64,000 nucleotides of DNA from Spirilliplanes yamanashiensis. GTDB lineage: Bacteria; Actinomycetota; Actinomycetes; Mycobacteriales; Micromonosporaceae. The position numbers and the translations under genes were made by a program. This document shows, piece after piece, positions 34,667 through 43,929 of this stretch (position 1 is the stretch's first letter; each line of letters begins with the position of its first letter). The stretch covers positions 124,001 through 188,000 of the forward strand of contig NZ_BOOY01000001.1 in assembly GCF_016863475.1 (NCBI RefSeq), written 5' to 3'. The notes under the pieces are model-generated. The model worked only from the letters and a program-made list of their open reading frames with translations. It did not search any database and was not told where the DNA came from.

Positions 34667-35374
34667 TCAGCGCGGGGGGCGGGTCAGCAGCGCCGGCTTC
34701 GCCTCCAGGTGCGACAGGCCGTTCCAGGCCAGGTTGACCAGGTGCGCGGCCACCATCTCCTTCTTCGGCTTGCGCACCTCCCGCCACCACTGGCCCACGA
34801 GCGCCACCATGCCCACCAGCGCCTGCGAGTAGAGCTCGGCGAACTTGGGGTCGAGGCCGCGCGCCGTGAACTCGGCGCCGAGGATGTGCTCGACCTGGTG
34901 CGCCACGTCGTTCATCACGCTGGAGAAGTTGCCCGCCTGCGACAGCACCGGCGACTCGCGCACCAGCACCCGGAAGCCGTGCGGCTCCTCCTCGATGTAC
35001 TCCAGCAGTGACAGCGCGGCCTGCTCCAGCAGCTCGCGGGGGTGCCCCGCGGTCAGCGCCGCGGCGATCCTGTCCAGCAGGGCGCGGACCTCCCGGTCCA
35101 CCACCACCGCGTACAGGCCCTCCTTGCCGCCGAAGTGCTCGTAGACCACCGGCTTGGACACCTTCGCCCGCGCCGCGATCTCCTCGATCGAGGTCGCGTC
35201 GAAGCCGCGGTCGGCGAACAGCTGGCGGCCGATGGCGATGAGCTGCTCGCGGCGCTGGGCCGCCGACATGCGCACCCGGGAGGTGGCCGGTTTCCCGGCC
35301 GGGCGCGCCGGCTCCGCCGCTGCCGCCCGCCGCCCCCGCGGCGCCGGCCGCGCCGGCTCGCTCTGCTCCGTCAC
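34667..35374 (-). CDS. TetR family regulator, putative controller of the desaturase
   Basis: A 235-residue repressor. A basic, Ala/Pro-rich tail of about 40 residues precedes the HTH ('TSIEEIAARAKVSKPVVYEHF'). The effector domain is all helical. GTG 35374 has GGATGG upstream. It lies downstream of and in the same direction as the desaturase gene, separated by a strong terminator, so it is a separate unit. TetR proteins beside membrane-lipid desaturases often sense acyl-CoA; here that role and its binding to the CCGTA repeat at 36626 are inference. Confidence 0.85.
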   Translation of the reverse strand: MTEQSEPARPAPRGRRAAAAEPARPAGKPATSRVRMSAAQRREQLIAIGRQLFADRGFDATSIEEIAARAKVSKPVVYEHFGGKEGLYAVVVDREVRALLDRIAAALTAGHPRELLEQAALSLLEYIEEEPHGFRVLVRESPVLSQAGNFSSVMNDVAHQVEHILGAEFTARGLDPKFAELYSQALVGMVALVGQWWREVRKPKKEMVAAHLVNLAWNGLSHLEAKPALLTRPPR

Positions 35375-35554
35375 CCGGCCATCCTGCCAGGCCTGAGCCA
35401 CCGGAAGCGTCCCGGTTTCCGCTTGCTGTCCGATTTCCTGGCCGATCTCCCGGCCACCGGCGCGGGCCACGCCCGGCCACTTGCCGCCCGGCGGGGCCGG
35501 CCAGCGCCGCCGCGCGGCCCACGGGTCCGGGTCGTCCTGCGTGCCTGTGCCCGT

Positions 35555-35580
35555 GGGCGCCGGCCGGGTGGCCGGCGCCC
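35555..35580 (-). terminator. Terminator of the desaturase gene
   Basis: Perfect 11-bp arms (35555-35565 and 35570-35580) with a GGGT loop start 15 bp after the leftward stop codon. The remaining 180 bp to the TetR start show no gene. Confidence 0.75.
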
Positions 35581-35595
35581 GATCCGGGGCAACCG

Positions 35596-36555
35596 TCACG
35601 CCGCTTCCTTGACGAGCTTGGCCTGCACGCGCTCGGCCTTCGGCCACTTGACGTTCGACGCCCAGCCGAGCTTCTCGAACATCCAGATGACCCGCGCCGA
35701 GATGTCGATCTGGCCCTTGAGCACGCCGTGCCGGGCGCACGTCGGGTCGGCGTGGTGCAGGTTGTGCCAGCTCTCGCCGAACGACACGATGGCCAGCGGC
35801 CAGAAGTTCGAGGCCTTGTCGCCCTCGCGCACCTCGAACGGGCGCTCGCCGTACACGTGGCACACGGAGTTGATCGACCAGGTCACGTGGTGCAGCAGGC
35901 CGATGCGCACGACGCCCGCCCAGAAGAACGCCGTCAGCGCGCCCTGCCACGACCAGGTGATGAGGCCGCCCAGCAGCGCCGGGCCCAGCGTCGAGATGAC
36001 CACCCAGAGCGGGAACAGCCGGTCGACCAGCGCCATGTCCTTGTCGGCGAGCAGGTCGGGCGCGAAGCGCTTGCGGTTGGTCAGCTCGCGCTTGAACAGC
36101 CAGCCCATGTGGGCGTGCCAGAGGCCCTTGGTGAGCGCCCAGAACCCGGTGCCGAACCGCCACGGCGAGTGCGGGTCGCCCTCGATGTCGGAGTACGCGT
36201 GGTGCCGGCGGTGGTCGGCCACCCACTGGATGATCTCGCCCTCGATGGCGAGCGACCCGGCCACGGCCAGCGCGATGCGCAGCGGGCGCTTGGCCTTGAA
36301 CGACCCGTGGGTGAAGTACCGGTGGTAGCCGACGGTGATGCCGAGCCCGGCGATCACGTAGAACACGCCGGCGATCGCGATGTCCGTCCAGCTCAGCCAC
36401 CCGCCCCAGGCCACCGGGACAGCCGCGATGACCGCGAGGAACGGGATCACGACGAAGGCGTACAGCGCGACGAGGATGGCCGGTCGCTGCGGCCCCTCGG
36501 TCAGCGGCTTCGGCCCGGCGGCGGGGGCGGCCGGCTCGTGCAGGACGGAAGTCAT
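35596..36555 (-). CDS. Acyl-CoA/acyl-lipid delta-9-type fatty acid desaturase
   Basis: A 319-residue membrane di-iron enzyme introducing a cis double bond into long-chain acyl groups. The three histidine boxes are intact: HRYFTH (78-83), HRRHH (115-119) and HNLHH (about 256-260). Four main helices occur in two pairs, as in stearoyl-CoA desaturases. The N-terminal 20 residues are Pro/Ala rich. The ATG is preceded by GAGAGG. A dense cluster of CCGTA repeats sits about 70-100 bp upstream. Likely role: membrane fluidity control. Confidence 0.93.
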   Translation of the reverse strand: MTSVLHEPAAPAAGPKPLTEGPQRPAILVALYAFVVIPFLAVIAAVPVAWGGWLSWTDIAIAGVFYVIAGLGITVGYHRYFTHGSFKAKRPLRIALAVAGSLAIEGEIIQWVADHRRHHAYSDIEGDPHSPWRFGTGFWALTKGLWHAHMGWLFKRELTNRKRFAPDLLADKDMALVDRLFPLWVVISTLGPALLGGLITWSWQGALTAFFWAGVVRIGLLHHVTWSINSVCHVYGERPFEVREGDKASNFWPLAIVSFGESWHNLHHADPTCARHGVLKGQIDISARVIWMFEKLGWASNVKWPKAERVQAKLVKEAA

Positions 36556-36625
36556 GGCACCTCTCAGGGGAGCGGAGGACGGTACGAGGGGGGCGTGCCG
36601 GAGATCCAAAGCTACGCCTACGTCA

Positions 36626-36656
36626 CCGTAACCTACGGGACCGTAGGTCGCTACGG
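36626..36656. promoter_or_regulatory. Operator-like cluster of four CCGTA half-sites
   Basis: CCGTA (36626-36630), TACGG (36634-36638), CCGTA (36641-36645) and TACGG (36652-36656) form three overlapping inverted repeats. The central one, ACCTACGG-GA-CCGTAGGT (36631-36648), is perfect over 8-bp arms. The position upstream of the desaturase suits binding of the adjacent TetR protein, perhaps as two dimers. Confidence 0.6.
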
Positions 36657-36839
36657 GAACGGTGCCGGAAGTTGCCCATCGAGTCGGAGTTCGTCGATCC
36701 GTCCCGCCGACCGGCCCGGCCGGCCCGCGATGGCCGGGGCCGGGCATCGGCCAGTGCGGGATCACCGGACCGGGCGCCGCGCCTGGTCGGGTTAAGATGT
36801 GGGCCGCGGAAAGCCCGTCAGGGCGAACGTCCCGTGTGG

Positions 36840-36911
36840 TCCCCGATCGTCTAATTGGCAGGACTGCGGCCTTTGGTGCCGTCTATAGGGGTTCGAGTCC
36901 CTTTCGGGGAG
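36840..36911 (+). tRNA. tRNA-Gln (anticodon TTG)
   Basis: A 72-nt cloverleaf. Acceptor TCCCCGA (36840-36846) pairs with TCGGGGA (36904-36910) and G36911 is the discriminator. D stem GTC/GAC; anticodon stem GCGGC/GCCGT with loop CTTTGGT giving TTG; T loop TTCGAGT. The 3' CCA is not encoded. A TAAGAT hexamer at 36793-36798 may be its -10. glmU starts 64 bp downstream. Confidence 0.93.
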
Positions 36912-36975
36912 CAGTCGTCTCCGCGGCTGAAGCGCAGCCGCGTCCTGCCCGCTGCTGCGAACAATGGAGTCCCGC

Positions 36976-38469
36976 GTGAGCCAGGCCCCCAGCCGTACCG
37001 TCGTCGTCCTCGCCGCCGGTGAGGGCAAGCGGATGAAGTCCGCGACGCCGAAGGTGCTCCAGCCGATGCTCGGCCGCACCCTGCTCGGCCACGTGCTGGC
37101 CGCCGCGGCCGCCGCCGAGGCCGGCCGCACGATCGTCGTGGTGGGGCACAAGGCCGAGCAGGTCGAGGCGCACCTCGCGGAGATCGAGCCCGGCGCCGTC
37201 CCCGTGCTGCAGGCGGAGCAGAACGGCACGGGGCACGCGGTGCGGATCGCGCTGGAGGCGGCGCCGGACGCCGCCGGCACGGTGGTGGTGCTCAACGGCG
37301 ACGTGCCGCTGCTGCGCCCCGAGACCGTGGAGGCGCTGGTCGCCGCGCACGAGCAGAGCGGGGCGGGCGCGACCGTGCTGGCCGCCGAGGTGGCCGACCC
37401 GTCCGGGCTCGGCCGGATCGTGCGGGACGCGAACGGCCACCTGGAGCGCATCGTCGAGGAACGCGACGCGTCGCCGCAGGAGCGCGCGCTGCGCGAGATC
37501 AACGCGGGCATCTACGCGTTCGACCTGGGCCTGCTGCGCGAGGCGCTGGGCAAGCTGTCGACGGACAACGACCAGGGCGAGGAGTACCTGACCGACGTGT
37601 TCGGCCTGCTCGCGTCCGTGGGGCACCAGGTCGCCGTGCACGTGGCGGGCGACTTCCGCGAGACGCTCGGCGCGAACGACAAGCTCGAGCTGGCCCTGCT
37701 GCGGGTGCTGCTGCGCGACCGGGTGAACTCGGCGTGGCTGCGCGCCGGGGTGTCGATCCTCGACCCGCAGACGACGTGGATCGACGTCACCGTCGAGCTG
37801 GAGGCGGACGCGGTGATCGACCAGAACTCCCAGCTGCAGGGCGCGACGCGGGTCGGCGCCGGCGCGGTGGTCGGGCCGGACACGACGCTGGTCGACACGG
37901 TGGTGGGCGCGGGCGCGACGGTGCTGCGGGCGCACTCGGTGGGCGCCGAGATCGGGCCGGAGGCGACGGTCGGGCCGTACTCGTACCTGCGGCCGGGCAC
38001 CACGCTGGGGCGCAAGGCGAAGATCGGCGGGTTCGTCGAGGCGAAGAACGCCGAGCTGGGCGACGGCGCGAAGGTGCCGCACCTGTCGTACGTGGGCGAC
38101 GCCCGCATCGGCGCGAAGGCCAACATCGGCGCGGGCACGATCTTCGCCAACTATGACGGGGTGGCGAAGAACCGCACCACGGTCGGCGAGGCGGCGTTCG
38201 TCGGCTCTGACTCGGTGCTGATGGCGCCGGTGGAGATCGGCCCGGGCGCGTACGTGGCGGCGGGCAGCGCGGTGACCAAGGACGTCCCGCCGGGGCACCT
38301 GGGGGTGGCGCGCGGCCAGCAGCGCAACATCCCGGGCTGGGTCGAGCGCAAGCGCTCGGGCACCGCCAGCGCGGACGCGGCCGCCCGCGCAAGCCGGGGT
38401 GAGGGATCTGACAGCGGACACTCGGGCGGTGGCGATCCGGCCGCCGAGGGGGATACTGCTCGGGACTAG
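36976..38469 (+). CDS. glmU: Bifunctional UDP-GlcNAc pyrophosphorylase / glucosamine-1-P N-acetyltransferase
   Basis: A 497-residue two-domain enzyme making UDP-GlcNAc for peptidoglycan. N-terminal pyrophosphorylase: 'LAAGEGKRMKS', 'QNGTGHA', 'LNGDVPLL'. C-terminal left-handed beta-helix acetyltransferase with hexapeptide repeats, 'PYSYLRPGT', 'GGFVEAKNA' and 'ANYDGVAKN'. A Gly/Ser-rich tail of about 40 residues follows. GTG 36976 with GGAG 6 nt upstream is preferred to ATG 36964, which lies in that Shine-Dalgarno. Prs follows after 30 bp. Confidence 0.94.
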   Translation: MSQAPSRTVVVLAAGEGKRMKSATPKVLQPMLGRTLLGHVLAAAAAAEAGRTIVVVGHKAEQVEAHLAEIEPGAVPVLQAEQNGTGHAVRIALEAAPDAAGTVVVLNGDVPLLRPETVEALVAAHEQSGAGATVLAAEVADPSGLGRIVRDANGHLERIVEERDASPQERALREINAGIYAFDLGLLREALGKLSTDNDQGEEYLTDVFGLLASVGHQVAVHVAGDFRETLGANDKLELALLRVLLRDRVNSAWLRAGVSILDPQTTWIDVTVELEADAVIDQNSQLQGATRVGAGAVVGPDTTLVDTVVGAGATVLRAHSVGAEIGPEATVGPYSYLRPGTTLGRKAKIGGFVEAKNAELGDGAKVPHLSYVGDARIGAKANIGAGTIFANYDGVAKNRTTVGEAAFVGSDSVLMAPVEIGPGAYVAAGSAVTKDVPPGHLGVARGQQRNIPGWVERKRSGTASADAAARASRGEGSDSGHSGGGDPAAEGDTARD

Positions 38470-38499
38470 TCGGCACCAACGTCGGGAGCGCAGCAGCCG

Positions 38500-39480
38500 A
38501 TGGGCAGCATCGTCGCGGAGAACCGTAAGTCCCTGATGCTCTTCTCCGGACGGGGCTTTCCCGAGCTGGCCGAGGAGATCGGCCAGGTGCTGGGGGTGGC
38601 CCCGACGCCGTCGGACTCGTACGAGTTCGCCAACGGCGAGATCTTCGTCCGGTTCAAGGACTCGGTGCGCGGCTCGGACGCGTTCGTCGTGCAGTCGATG
38701 ACGGCCGGCATCAACACCTGGGTCATGGAGACCCTGATCATGGTCGACGCCCTGAAGCGGGGGTCGGCGAAGCGGATCACGGTGGTGCTGCCGTTCTACC
38801 CGTACTCCCGGCAGGACAAGAAGCACCGCGGCCGCGAGCCGATCTCGGCCCGGCTGATCGCCGACCTGCTCAAGCAGGCGGGCGCGAACCGGATCCTGAC
38901 GGTCGACCTGCACACCGCGCAGATCCAGGGCTTCTTCGACGGCCCGGTCGACCACCTGTTCGCGATGGACATCCTGGCCGACTACGTGCAGAAGAAGTAC
39001 GCGGGCCGCCCGATGACGGTGGTGGCGCCGGACTCGGGCCGGGTGCGGGTGGCGGAGCGCTGGACGGACCGGCTGGGCGGCTGCCCGCTGGCGTTCATCC
39101 ACAAGACGCGCGACCCGCTGAAGCCCAACCAGGTGGTCGCCAACCGGGTGGTCGGCGAGGTCGAGGGCCGGGTGTGCCTGGTCGTCGACGACATGATCGA
39201 CACCGGTGGCACGATCGCGAAGGCCGCCGACATCATCCACGCCTCCGGCGCGGCCGACGTGATCGTGGCGTCGACCCACGCGCTGCTGAGCGACCCGGCG
39301 GTCGAGCGGCTCAAGAACAGCCGGATCAGCGAGGTCGTGGTGACCAACACGCTGCCCCTGCCGCCGGAGAAGCAGTTCGACAAGATCACCGTGCTGTCCA
39401 TCGCGCCGCTGCTGGCGCGGGCGATCCGCGAGGTGTTCGACGACGGCTCGGTGACCACCCTGTTCGGCGGCCTGAGCTGA
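38500..39480 (+). CDS. prs: Ribose-phosphate pyrophosphokinase
   Basis: A 326-residue PRPP synthase. Visible: 'FANGEIFVRF', the flexible catalytic loop around 'SRQDKKHRGREPISA', the pyrophosphate region 'DLHTAQIQGFFD', and the PRPP-binding 'VVDDMIDTGGT'. Class I length. It lies in the actinobacterial glmU-prs-rplY-pth order. Confidence 0.96.
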   Translation: MGSIVAENRKSLMLFSGRGFPELAEEIGQVLGVAPTPSDSYEFANGEIFVRFKDSVRGSDAFVVQSMTAGINTWVMETLIMVDALKRGSAKRITVVLPFYPYSRQDKKHRGREPISARLIADLLKQAGANRILTVDLHTAQIQGFFDGPVDHLFAMDILADYVQKKYAGRPMTVVAPDSGRVRVAERWTDRLGGCPLAFIHKTRDPLKPNQVVANRVVGEVEGRVCLVVDDMIDTGGTIAKAADIIHASGAADVIVASTHALLSDPAVERLKNSRISEVVVTNTLPLPPEKQFDKITVLSIAPLLARAIREVFDDGSVTTLFGGLS

Positions 39481-39729
39481 CGAAACGGCCCCGGCGGCGA
39501 GCGCTCGTCACGGGCAGGTAAACTGGTCCGGTTGCCACGGCGAGGGTGCCCTGCGGTCTGCTGCTGACAAGCGCGGACGGCACGGAGGCACCGTGATCGA
39601 CGCGGTGCTCCGGGCCTGTGCCCAGTGCGCCTCTCGCCCGGCACCGCCGACGACCGCACGGCACCGCCGACGATCGACGCCACGCCCGCCGACTACGCAG
39701 CCCCGACGAACAGCTTCAGGAGTTTCCCC
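39481..39729 (+). other. Leader region upstream of rplY
   Basis: A 249-bp gene-free stretch. TAAACT at 39519-39524 is a possible -10, giving a leader of about 200 nt. GGCACCGCCGACGA is repeated in tandem with a 20-bp period (39640-39653, 39660-39673), and GCACCG/CGGTGC can form a small stem near 39590-39608. AGGAG precedes the GTG at 39730. Whether this leader regulates L25 is unknown. Confidence 0.4.
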
Positions 39730-40356
39730 GTGTCCGAGGTAAAGATCAGCGCCGAGCCCCGTACCGAGTTCGGTAAGGGTGGAGCCCGCCGCACGCGCCG
39801 CGCCGGCCTGGTGCCCGCCGTGCTGTACGGCCACGGCGAGAAGCCCGTCCACATCGCCCTGCCCGCCCGCGAGTTCGCCGCGGCCATCCGGCACGGCGGT
39901 CTCAACCAGGTGTTCGCGATCGACGTCCAGGGGGGCGCCAGCACGCTGGCCCTGCCGAAGGCGATCCAGAAGGACCCGATCAAGGACACCTACGAGCACA
40001 TCGACCTGATCATCGTGAAGCGCGGCGAGAAGGTCACCGTCGACGTCCCGGTGATCCTGACCGGCGACGCCGCGAAGAACACGCTGGTCGTCACCGAGAG
40101 CACCACGCTGTCGCTGACGGCGGAGGCGCTGCACCTGCCCGAGTCGGTCGAGGTCTCGATCGAGGGCGCCGAGGCCGGCACGCAGATCACCGCCGGCGAC
40201 GTGACCCTGCCGCGCGGCTCCGAGCTGGCGGTCGACCCGTCGACCGTGATCGCGCTCGTGTCGGCGGCGCAGACGGTCGCCGAGGAGCCCGCCGAGGGCG
40301 AGGCCGCCGAGGGCGGCGAGTCCGCCGCGGCGGAGGAAGCCCCCGCCGAGGCCTGA
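39730..40356 (+). CDS. rplY: 50S ribosomal protein L25/general stress protein Ctc
   Basis: A 208-residue two-domain L25 (TL5/Ctc type) that binds 5S rRNA. The N-terminal domain has '[18 protein letters not shown]' and '[12 protein letters not shown]' (5S contact); the beta-rich C-terminal domain ends in an acidic Ala/Glu tail of about 30 residues. AGGAG is 7 nt before the GTG. A long terminator hairpin follows. Confidence 0.95.
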   Translation: MSEVKISAEPRTEFGKGGARRTRRAGLVPAVLYGHGEKPVHIALPAREFAAAIRHGGLNQVFAIDVQGGASTLALPKAIQKDPIKDTYEHIDLIIVKRGEKVTVDVPVILTGDAAKNTLVVTESTTLSLTAEALHLPESVEVSIEGAEAGTQITAGDVTLPRGSELAVDPSTVIALVSAAQTVAEEPAEGEAAEGGESAAAEEAPAEA

Positions 40357-40377
40357 TCCGCAGCACGACACGCATCG

Positions 40378-40413
40378 CATCAGGGAAAGCGCCGCCCGGC
40401 GCTTTCCCTGATG
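40378..40413. terminator. Very strong terminator between rplY and pth
   Basis: Perfect 16-bp arms CATCAGGGAAAGCGCC (40378-40393) and its complement (40398-40413) enclose a GCCC loop. It is the longest perfect hairpin seen next to a gene in this window and separates rplY from pth despite their small spacing. Confidence 0.85.
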
Positions 40414-40436
40414 TCGTTTCCAGGGGGTACACACGC

Positions 40437-41018
40437 ATGGACGAGCCGTGGCTGCTGGTCGGCCTGGGCAACCCGGGCCGGGAGTACGCGGGCAACCGGC
40501 ACAACGTGGGCTTCATGGTGGTGGAGCTGCTGGCGGGCCGGATGGGCGCGAAGTTCGGCCGGCACAAGCGGGCGCACGCCGAGGTCGCCGAGGGCCGGCT
40601 GTCGATCGGCGGGCCGCGCGCGGTGCTGGTGAAGCCGCTGACGTACATGAACCTGTCGGGCGCGCCGGTGGCCGCGCTGTCGCAGTTCTTCAAGGTGCCG
40701 GTGGAGAACGTGGTGGCGGTGCACGATGAGCTGGACGTGCCGTACGGCCAGCTGCGGGTGAAGCGCGGCGGCGGCGAGGGCGGCCACAACGGGCTGCGCA
40801 GCATGTCGAAGTCGCTGGGCAGCAAGGAGTACGCGCGGGTGCGGTTCGGCATCGGCCGCCCGCCGGGCCGGCAGGACCCGGCCGACTACGTGCTGTCGGA
40901 CTTCTCGGCGGCCGAGCGCAAGGAGCTGGAGTTCCTGGTGGACCGGGCGGCGGACGTCGTCGAGTCGGTCGTGACGAAGGGCGTGGAACCGACACAGAAC
41001 GCGTACCACGGTTCCTAG
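40437..41018 (+). CDS. pth: Peptidyl-tRNA hydrolase
   Basis: A 193-residue enzyme recycling tRNA from peptidyl-tRNA. '[19 protein letters not shown]' carries the catalytic His near residue 22; '[12 protein letters not shown]' and '[10 protein letters not shown]' carry Asn and Asp; '[12 protein letters not shown]' the tRNA-contact loop. GGGGG upstream of the ATG is a weak Shine-Dalgarno. Placed directly after a strong terminator, so it needs its own promoter or readthrough. Confidence 0.95.
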   Translation: MDEPWLLVGLGNPGREYAGNRHNVGFMVVELLAGRMGAKFGRHKRAHAEVAEGRLSIGGPRAVLVKPLTYMNLSGAPVAALSQFFKVPVENVVAVHDELDVPYGQLRVKRGGGEGGHNGLRSMSKSLGSKEYARVRFGIGRPPGRQDPADYVLSDFSAAERKELEFLVDRAADVVESVVTKGVEPTQNAYHGS

Positions 41019-41110
41019 ACGAATGCTCGTAAATCGGACACATCTTTCGTCCTGATTGTCTGATCCCGTTGTCCCGCAACGCCTTCCGTGCGAATCGCGT
41101 TGGGCACTGC

Positions 41111-41131
41111 GACGCTGCGAACCGCAGCGTC
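41111..41131 (+). terminator. Hairpin between pth and sugar transferase
   Basis: GACGCTGCG-AAC-CGCAGCGTC, perfect 9-bp arms. It is 92 bp beyond pth and 30 bp before the next start, so it may end pth or attenuate the downstream gene. Confidence 0.5.
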
Positions 41132-41160
41132 ACCGTGTTCGACGTCGTGGGGAGGTCGGG

Positions 41161-42999
41161 ATGCAGCAGGCGTGGCCGGACGAGCGGGATCGCGCCGTGT
41201 CGTCCAATGCCGAGGACACGACGGAGCTGCTCACCGATCTCGTCGCGCAGCTGGAGGGCTACGTTCCCCCGGCCCAGCACCCGTCCGACCTGACCGAGGC
41301 GCCGGCCAGCCCGGCGCCCGCGGGCCTGACCAGCCTCACCGGCCCCACCATGGCGCTGCCGTGGCTGGGCGAGAACCCGCAGCCGCGCGCCGGCCGGGGC
41401 GCCCCCGGCGCCGGCGCCAACGCGGCCCCGGAGGCCTCGACCGGCGAGATCACCAACGGCGGGCAGCGCGCGCAGCGCATCCCGTACACCCGGGCGCAGA
41501 ACCTGGCCGAGCAGCGCTTCGCCGCCGGCCCGAACCGCAGCGCCGCCACCACCCCGCTCACCCGCCCGCCCGGCCGGCACTCCGGCCGGCACGCCGCGTT
41601 CTCGCGCCGCCAGGCGTGGGAGTCGCGCTACGTGCGCGCCCTCGTGGTGGCCGACCTGGCGGTCGGCGCGGCCGCCGGCGCGATGGCGTTCGGGCTGCGC
41701 TTCGGCGAACAGCTCACCACCTACAACAGCGCGTACCTGCTGCTGTCGGCGCTGCTGCCGGTCGCACTGGTCGCCGTCCTGATGCTGAGCCGCGCCTACG
41801 AGCGGCGTTTCCTGTACGTCGGCACCGACGAGTACGAGCGGGTCATCCGCGGCGGGCTCGGCCTGATCGCGGCGACGGCGCTCATCTCGTACGCGCTGGA
41901 ACTGGACCTGGCCCGGTCGTACGTGCTGGCCGCCCTGCCGGTCGCGACCCTGGCCTCGGTGGCGTTCCGGTTCGCGCTGCGCAAGCGGCTGCACCGGGCC
42001 CGGGCGCGCGGCGCCTGCCTGCGCCGGGTCGTCGTGGTAGGCCACGAGCTGGCCGTCGTCGCGATCACCCGGCAGCTGCGCCGCGAGCGCTACCACGGCC
42101 TGGAGGTGGTGGGCGCCTGCCTGCCGCCGCAGCACGACGGCAACGTCGGCATCGAGGTGTTCGGCACGTTCGACGACGTGGCGTTCGCGGTCGAGGCCGC
42201 CGAGGCGGACACCGTGCTGGTGCTGAGCTGCCCGGAACTGGACGGGGTGGCGCTGCGCCGGATGGCGTGGCGGCTGGAGCGCGACGACGTCGACCTGATC
42301 GTGGCCAGCGCGCTGGTGGACGTCGCCGGCGCCCGCACCACGATCCGCCCCGTCGACGGCCTGCCGATGCTGCACGTCGAGCACCCGCGGCTGTCCGGCG
42401 GCGGCCGGGTCGTCAAGGAGGTGTGCGACCGGATCGGCGCGGGGCTGCTGCTGCTGGCGTTCTCGCCGTTGCTGCTGGGCATCGCACTGGCCGTCCGGAT
42501 CTCGTCGCAGGGACCGGTACTCTTCCGGCAGGTCCGCATCGGCCGCGACGGCCAGGAGTTCCGGATGGTGAAGTTCCGGAGCATGTACGTCGACGCCGAG
42601 TCCCGCCTGGCGGAGCTGCGTCACCTCAACGAGCACGACGGCGTGCTCTTCAAAATCAGGAACGACCCGCGGGTCACCCCGGTCGGGCGCTGGCTGCGCC
42701 GGCTTTCGCTGGACGAGCTGCCGCAGCTGCTCAACGTCCTGTCCGGGCGGATGTCGCTGGTGGGTCCCCGGCCGCCGCTGCCGGAGGAGGTCGCCGCGTA
42801 TCCGGACGACGTCCGCCGCCGCCTCGCCGTGAAGCCCGGCATGACCGGTTTGTGGCAGGTGTCCGGACGGTCTGATCTGGCGTGGGACGAAGCCGTCCGA
42901 CTGGACCTCAGCTACGTGGAGAACTGGTCGCTCAGCCTCGACCTGGTCATCCTGCTGCGTACCCTGTCGGCCGTGGTCCGGTCGTCCGGGGCGTACTGA
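41161..42999 (+). CDS. Polyprenyl-phosphate glycosylphosphotransferase (exopolysaccharide-initiating)
   Basis: A 612-residue membrane enzyme that transfers a sugar-1-phosphate from a UDP-sugar to polyprenyl phosphate, starting polysaccharide synthesis. About 155 disordered Pro/Ala-rich residues come first, then four to five helices, a Rossmann-like domain ('RRVVVVGHELAVVAI') and the C-terminal bacterial sugar-transferase domain with 'FRQVRIGRDGQEF', 'KFRSMYVDAE', 'SLDELPQLLNVL', 'SLVGPRPPLP' and 'KPGMTGLWQVSGRS'. GGGGAGG precedes the ATG. No other polysaccharide genes are adjacent; the sulfate genes follow. Confidence 0.93.
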   Translation: MQQAWPDERDRAVSSNAEDTTELLTDLVAQLEGYVPPAQHPSDLTEAPASPAPAGLTSLTGPTMALPWLGENPQPRAGRGAPGAGANAAPEASTGEITNGGQRAQRIPYTRAQNLAEQRFAAGPNRSAATTPLTRPPGRHSGRHAAFSRRQAWESRYVRALVVADLAVGAAAGAMAFGLRFGEQLTTYNSAYLLLSALLPVALVAVLMLSRAYERRFLYVGTDEYERVIRGGLGLIAATALISYALELDLARSYVLAALPVATLASVAFRFALRKRLHRARARGACLRRVVVVGHELAVVAITRQLRRERYHGLEVVGACLPPQHDGNVGIEVFGTFDDVAFAVEAAEADTVLVLSCPELDGVALRRMAWRLERDDVDLIVASALVDVAGARTTIRPVDGLPMLHVEHPRLSGGGRVVKEVCDRIGAGLLLLAFSPLLLGIALAVRISSQGPVLFRQVRIGRDGQEFRMVKFRSMYVDAESRLAELRHLNEHDGVLFKIRNDPRVTPVGRWLRRLSLDELPQLLNVLSGRMSLVGPRPPLPEEVAAYPDDVRRRLAVKPGMTGLWQVSGRSDLAWDEAVRLDLSYVENWSLSLDLVILLRTLSAVVRSSGAY

Positions 43000-43014
43000 C
43001 GAATGGGAGCGAAC

Positions 43015-43890
43015 ATGAGTGAGCGCACCGCCGCCCGGGTGGGCGCGCAGCGCGGCGACGCCGAGTCCGGCACCCCGCCGGTCATCGACGCCGCCTTCGC
43101 GCGCTGGCTCGCCGCCCGCGCCGGCCAGGCGCTGCTCGAGGTCCGCGAGAGCGTCGGGTACGCCGACCCCAAGGCCCTCAAGGCCGCGGGCGACCAGGCG
43201 TCGCACGACCTCATCCGCGCCGAGCTGGCCCGCTGGCGGCCCGCCGACGCGGTGCTGTCGGAGGAGGACGAGTCCTCGCGCACCGCCTGGAGCGAGGGCA
43301 CCCCGCGGCCCGACCGGCTCGGCGCCCAGCGCGTCTGGATCATCGACCCGCTCGACGGCACCCGCGAGTTCAGCGAACAGGGCCGCACCGACTGGGCCGT
43401 GCACGTCGCGCTCTGGACCGCCGACTGCTCCCGCCCCAACTGCCTCGCCGCCGGCGCCGTCGCCCTGCCCGCCCAGCACCGCGTGCTCGCCACCGACGAG
43501 CCGCCCGCGTACCCGCCGCTGCCGCTCTCCTCCGCCACCGGCGGGAAGATCCGGCTCGCCGCCTCGCGCAGCCGGCCGCCGGAGTTCCTCACCGCCCTCG
43601 GCGAGGACATCGGCGCCGAGATGGTCCCCATGGGCTCCGCCGGCGCCAAGATCGCCGCCGTCATCTCGGGCGAGGCCGACGCCTACATCCACGCCGGCGG
43701 CCAGTACGAGTGGGACTCCGCCGCCCCCGTCGCTGTGGCGACGGCCACCGGGCTGCACGCTTCCCGGATCGACGGCACTACGCTGCAATACAACGAGGCC
43801 GATCCGCGCCTGCCGGACCTGGTGGTCTGCCGCAAGGATCTCGCCCCTCGGTTGCTCGCAGCGTTGCAGCGTCACCTCCGCGTACCCTGA
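43015..43890 (+). CDS. 3'(2'),5'-bisphosphate nucleotidase (CysQ-like)
   Basis: A 291-residue inositol-monophosphatase-fold, Mg2+-dependent phosphatase. Metal motifs: 'LSEEDES', 'IIDPLDGTREF' and 'YEWDSAAPVAV'. Position immediately before cysD-cysN suggests it removes 3'-phosphoadenosine-5'-phosphate or PAPS, as CysQ does, rather than inositol phosphate. GGGAG 5 nt before the ATG at 43015. Starts 15 bp after the sugar transferase stop. Confidence 0.87.
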   Translation: MSERTAARVGAQRGDAESGTPPVIDAAFARWLAARAGQALLEVRESVGYADPKALKAAGDQASHDLIRAELARWRPADAVLSEEDESSRTAWSEGTPRPDRLGAQRVWIIDPLDGTREFSEQGRTDWAVHVALWTADCSRPNCLAAGAVALPAQHRVLATDEPPAYPPLPLSSATGGKIRLAASRSRPPEFLTALGEDIGAEMVPMGSAGAKIAAVISGEADAYIHAGGQYEWDSAAPVAVATATGLHASRIDGTTLQYNEADPRLPDLVVCRKDLAPRLLAALQRHLRVP

Positions 43891-43929
43891 CCTCCGCACG
43901 CCGGGCTGATTTTTGAGGAACTGACACCC

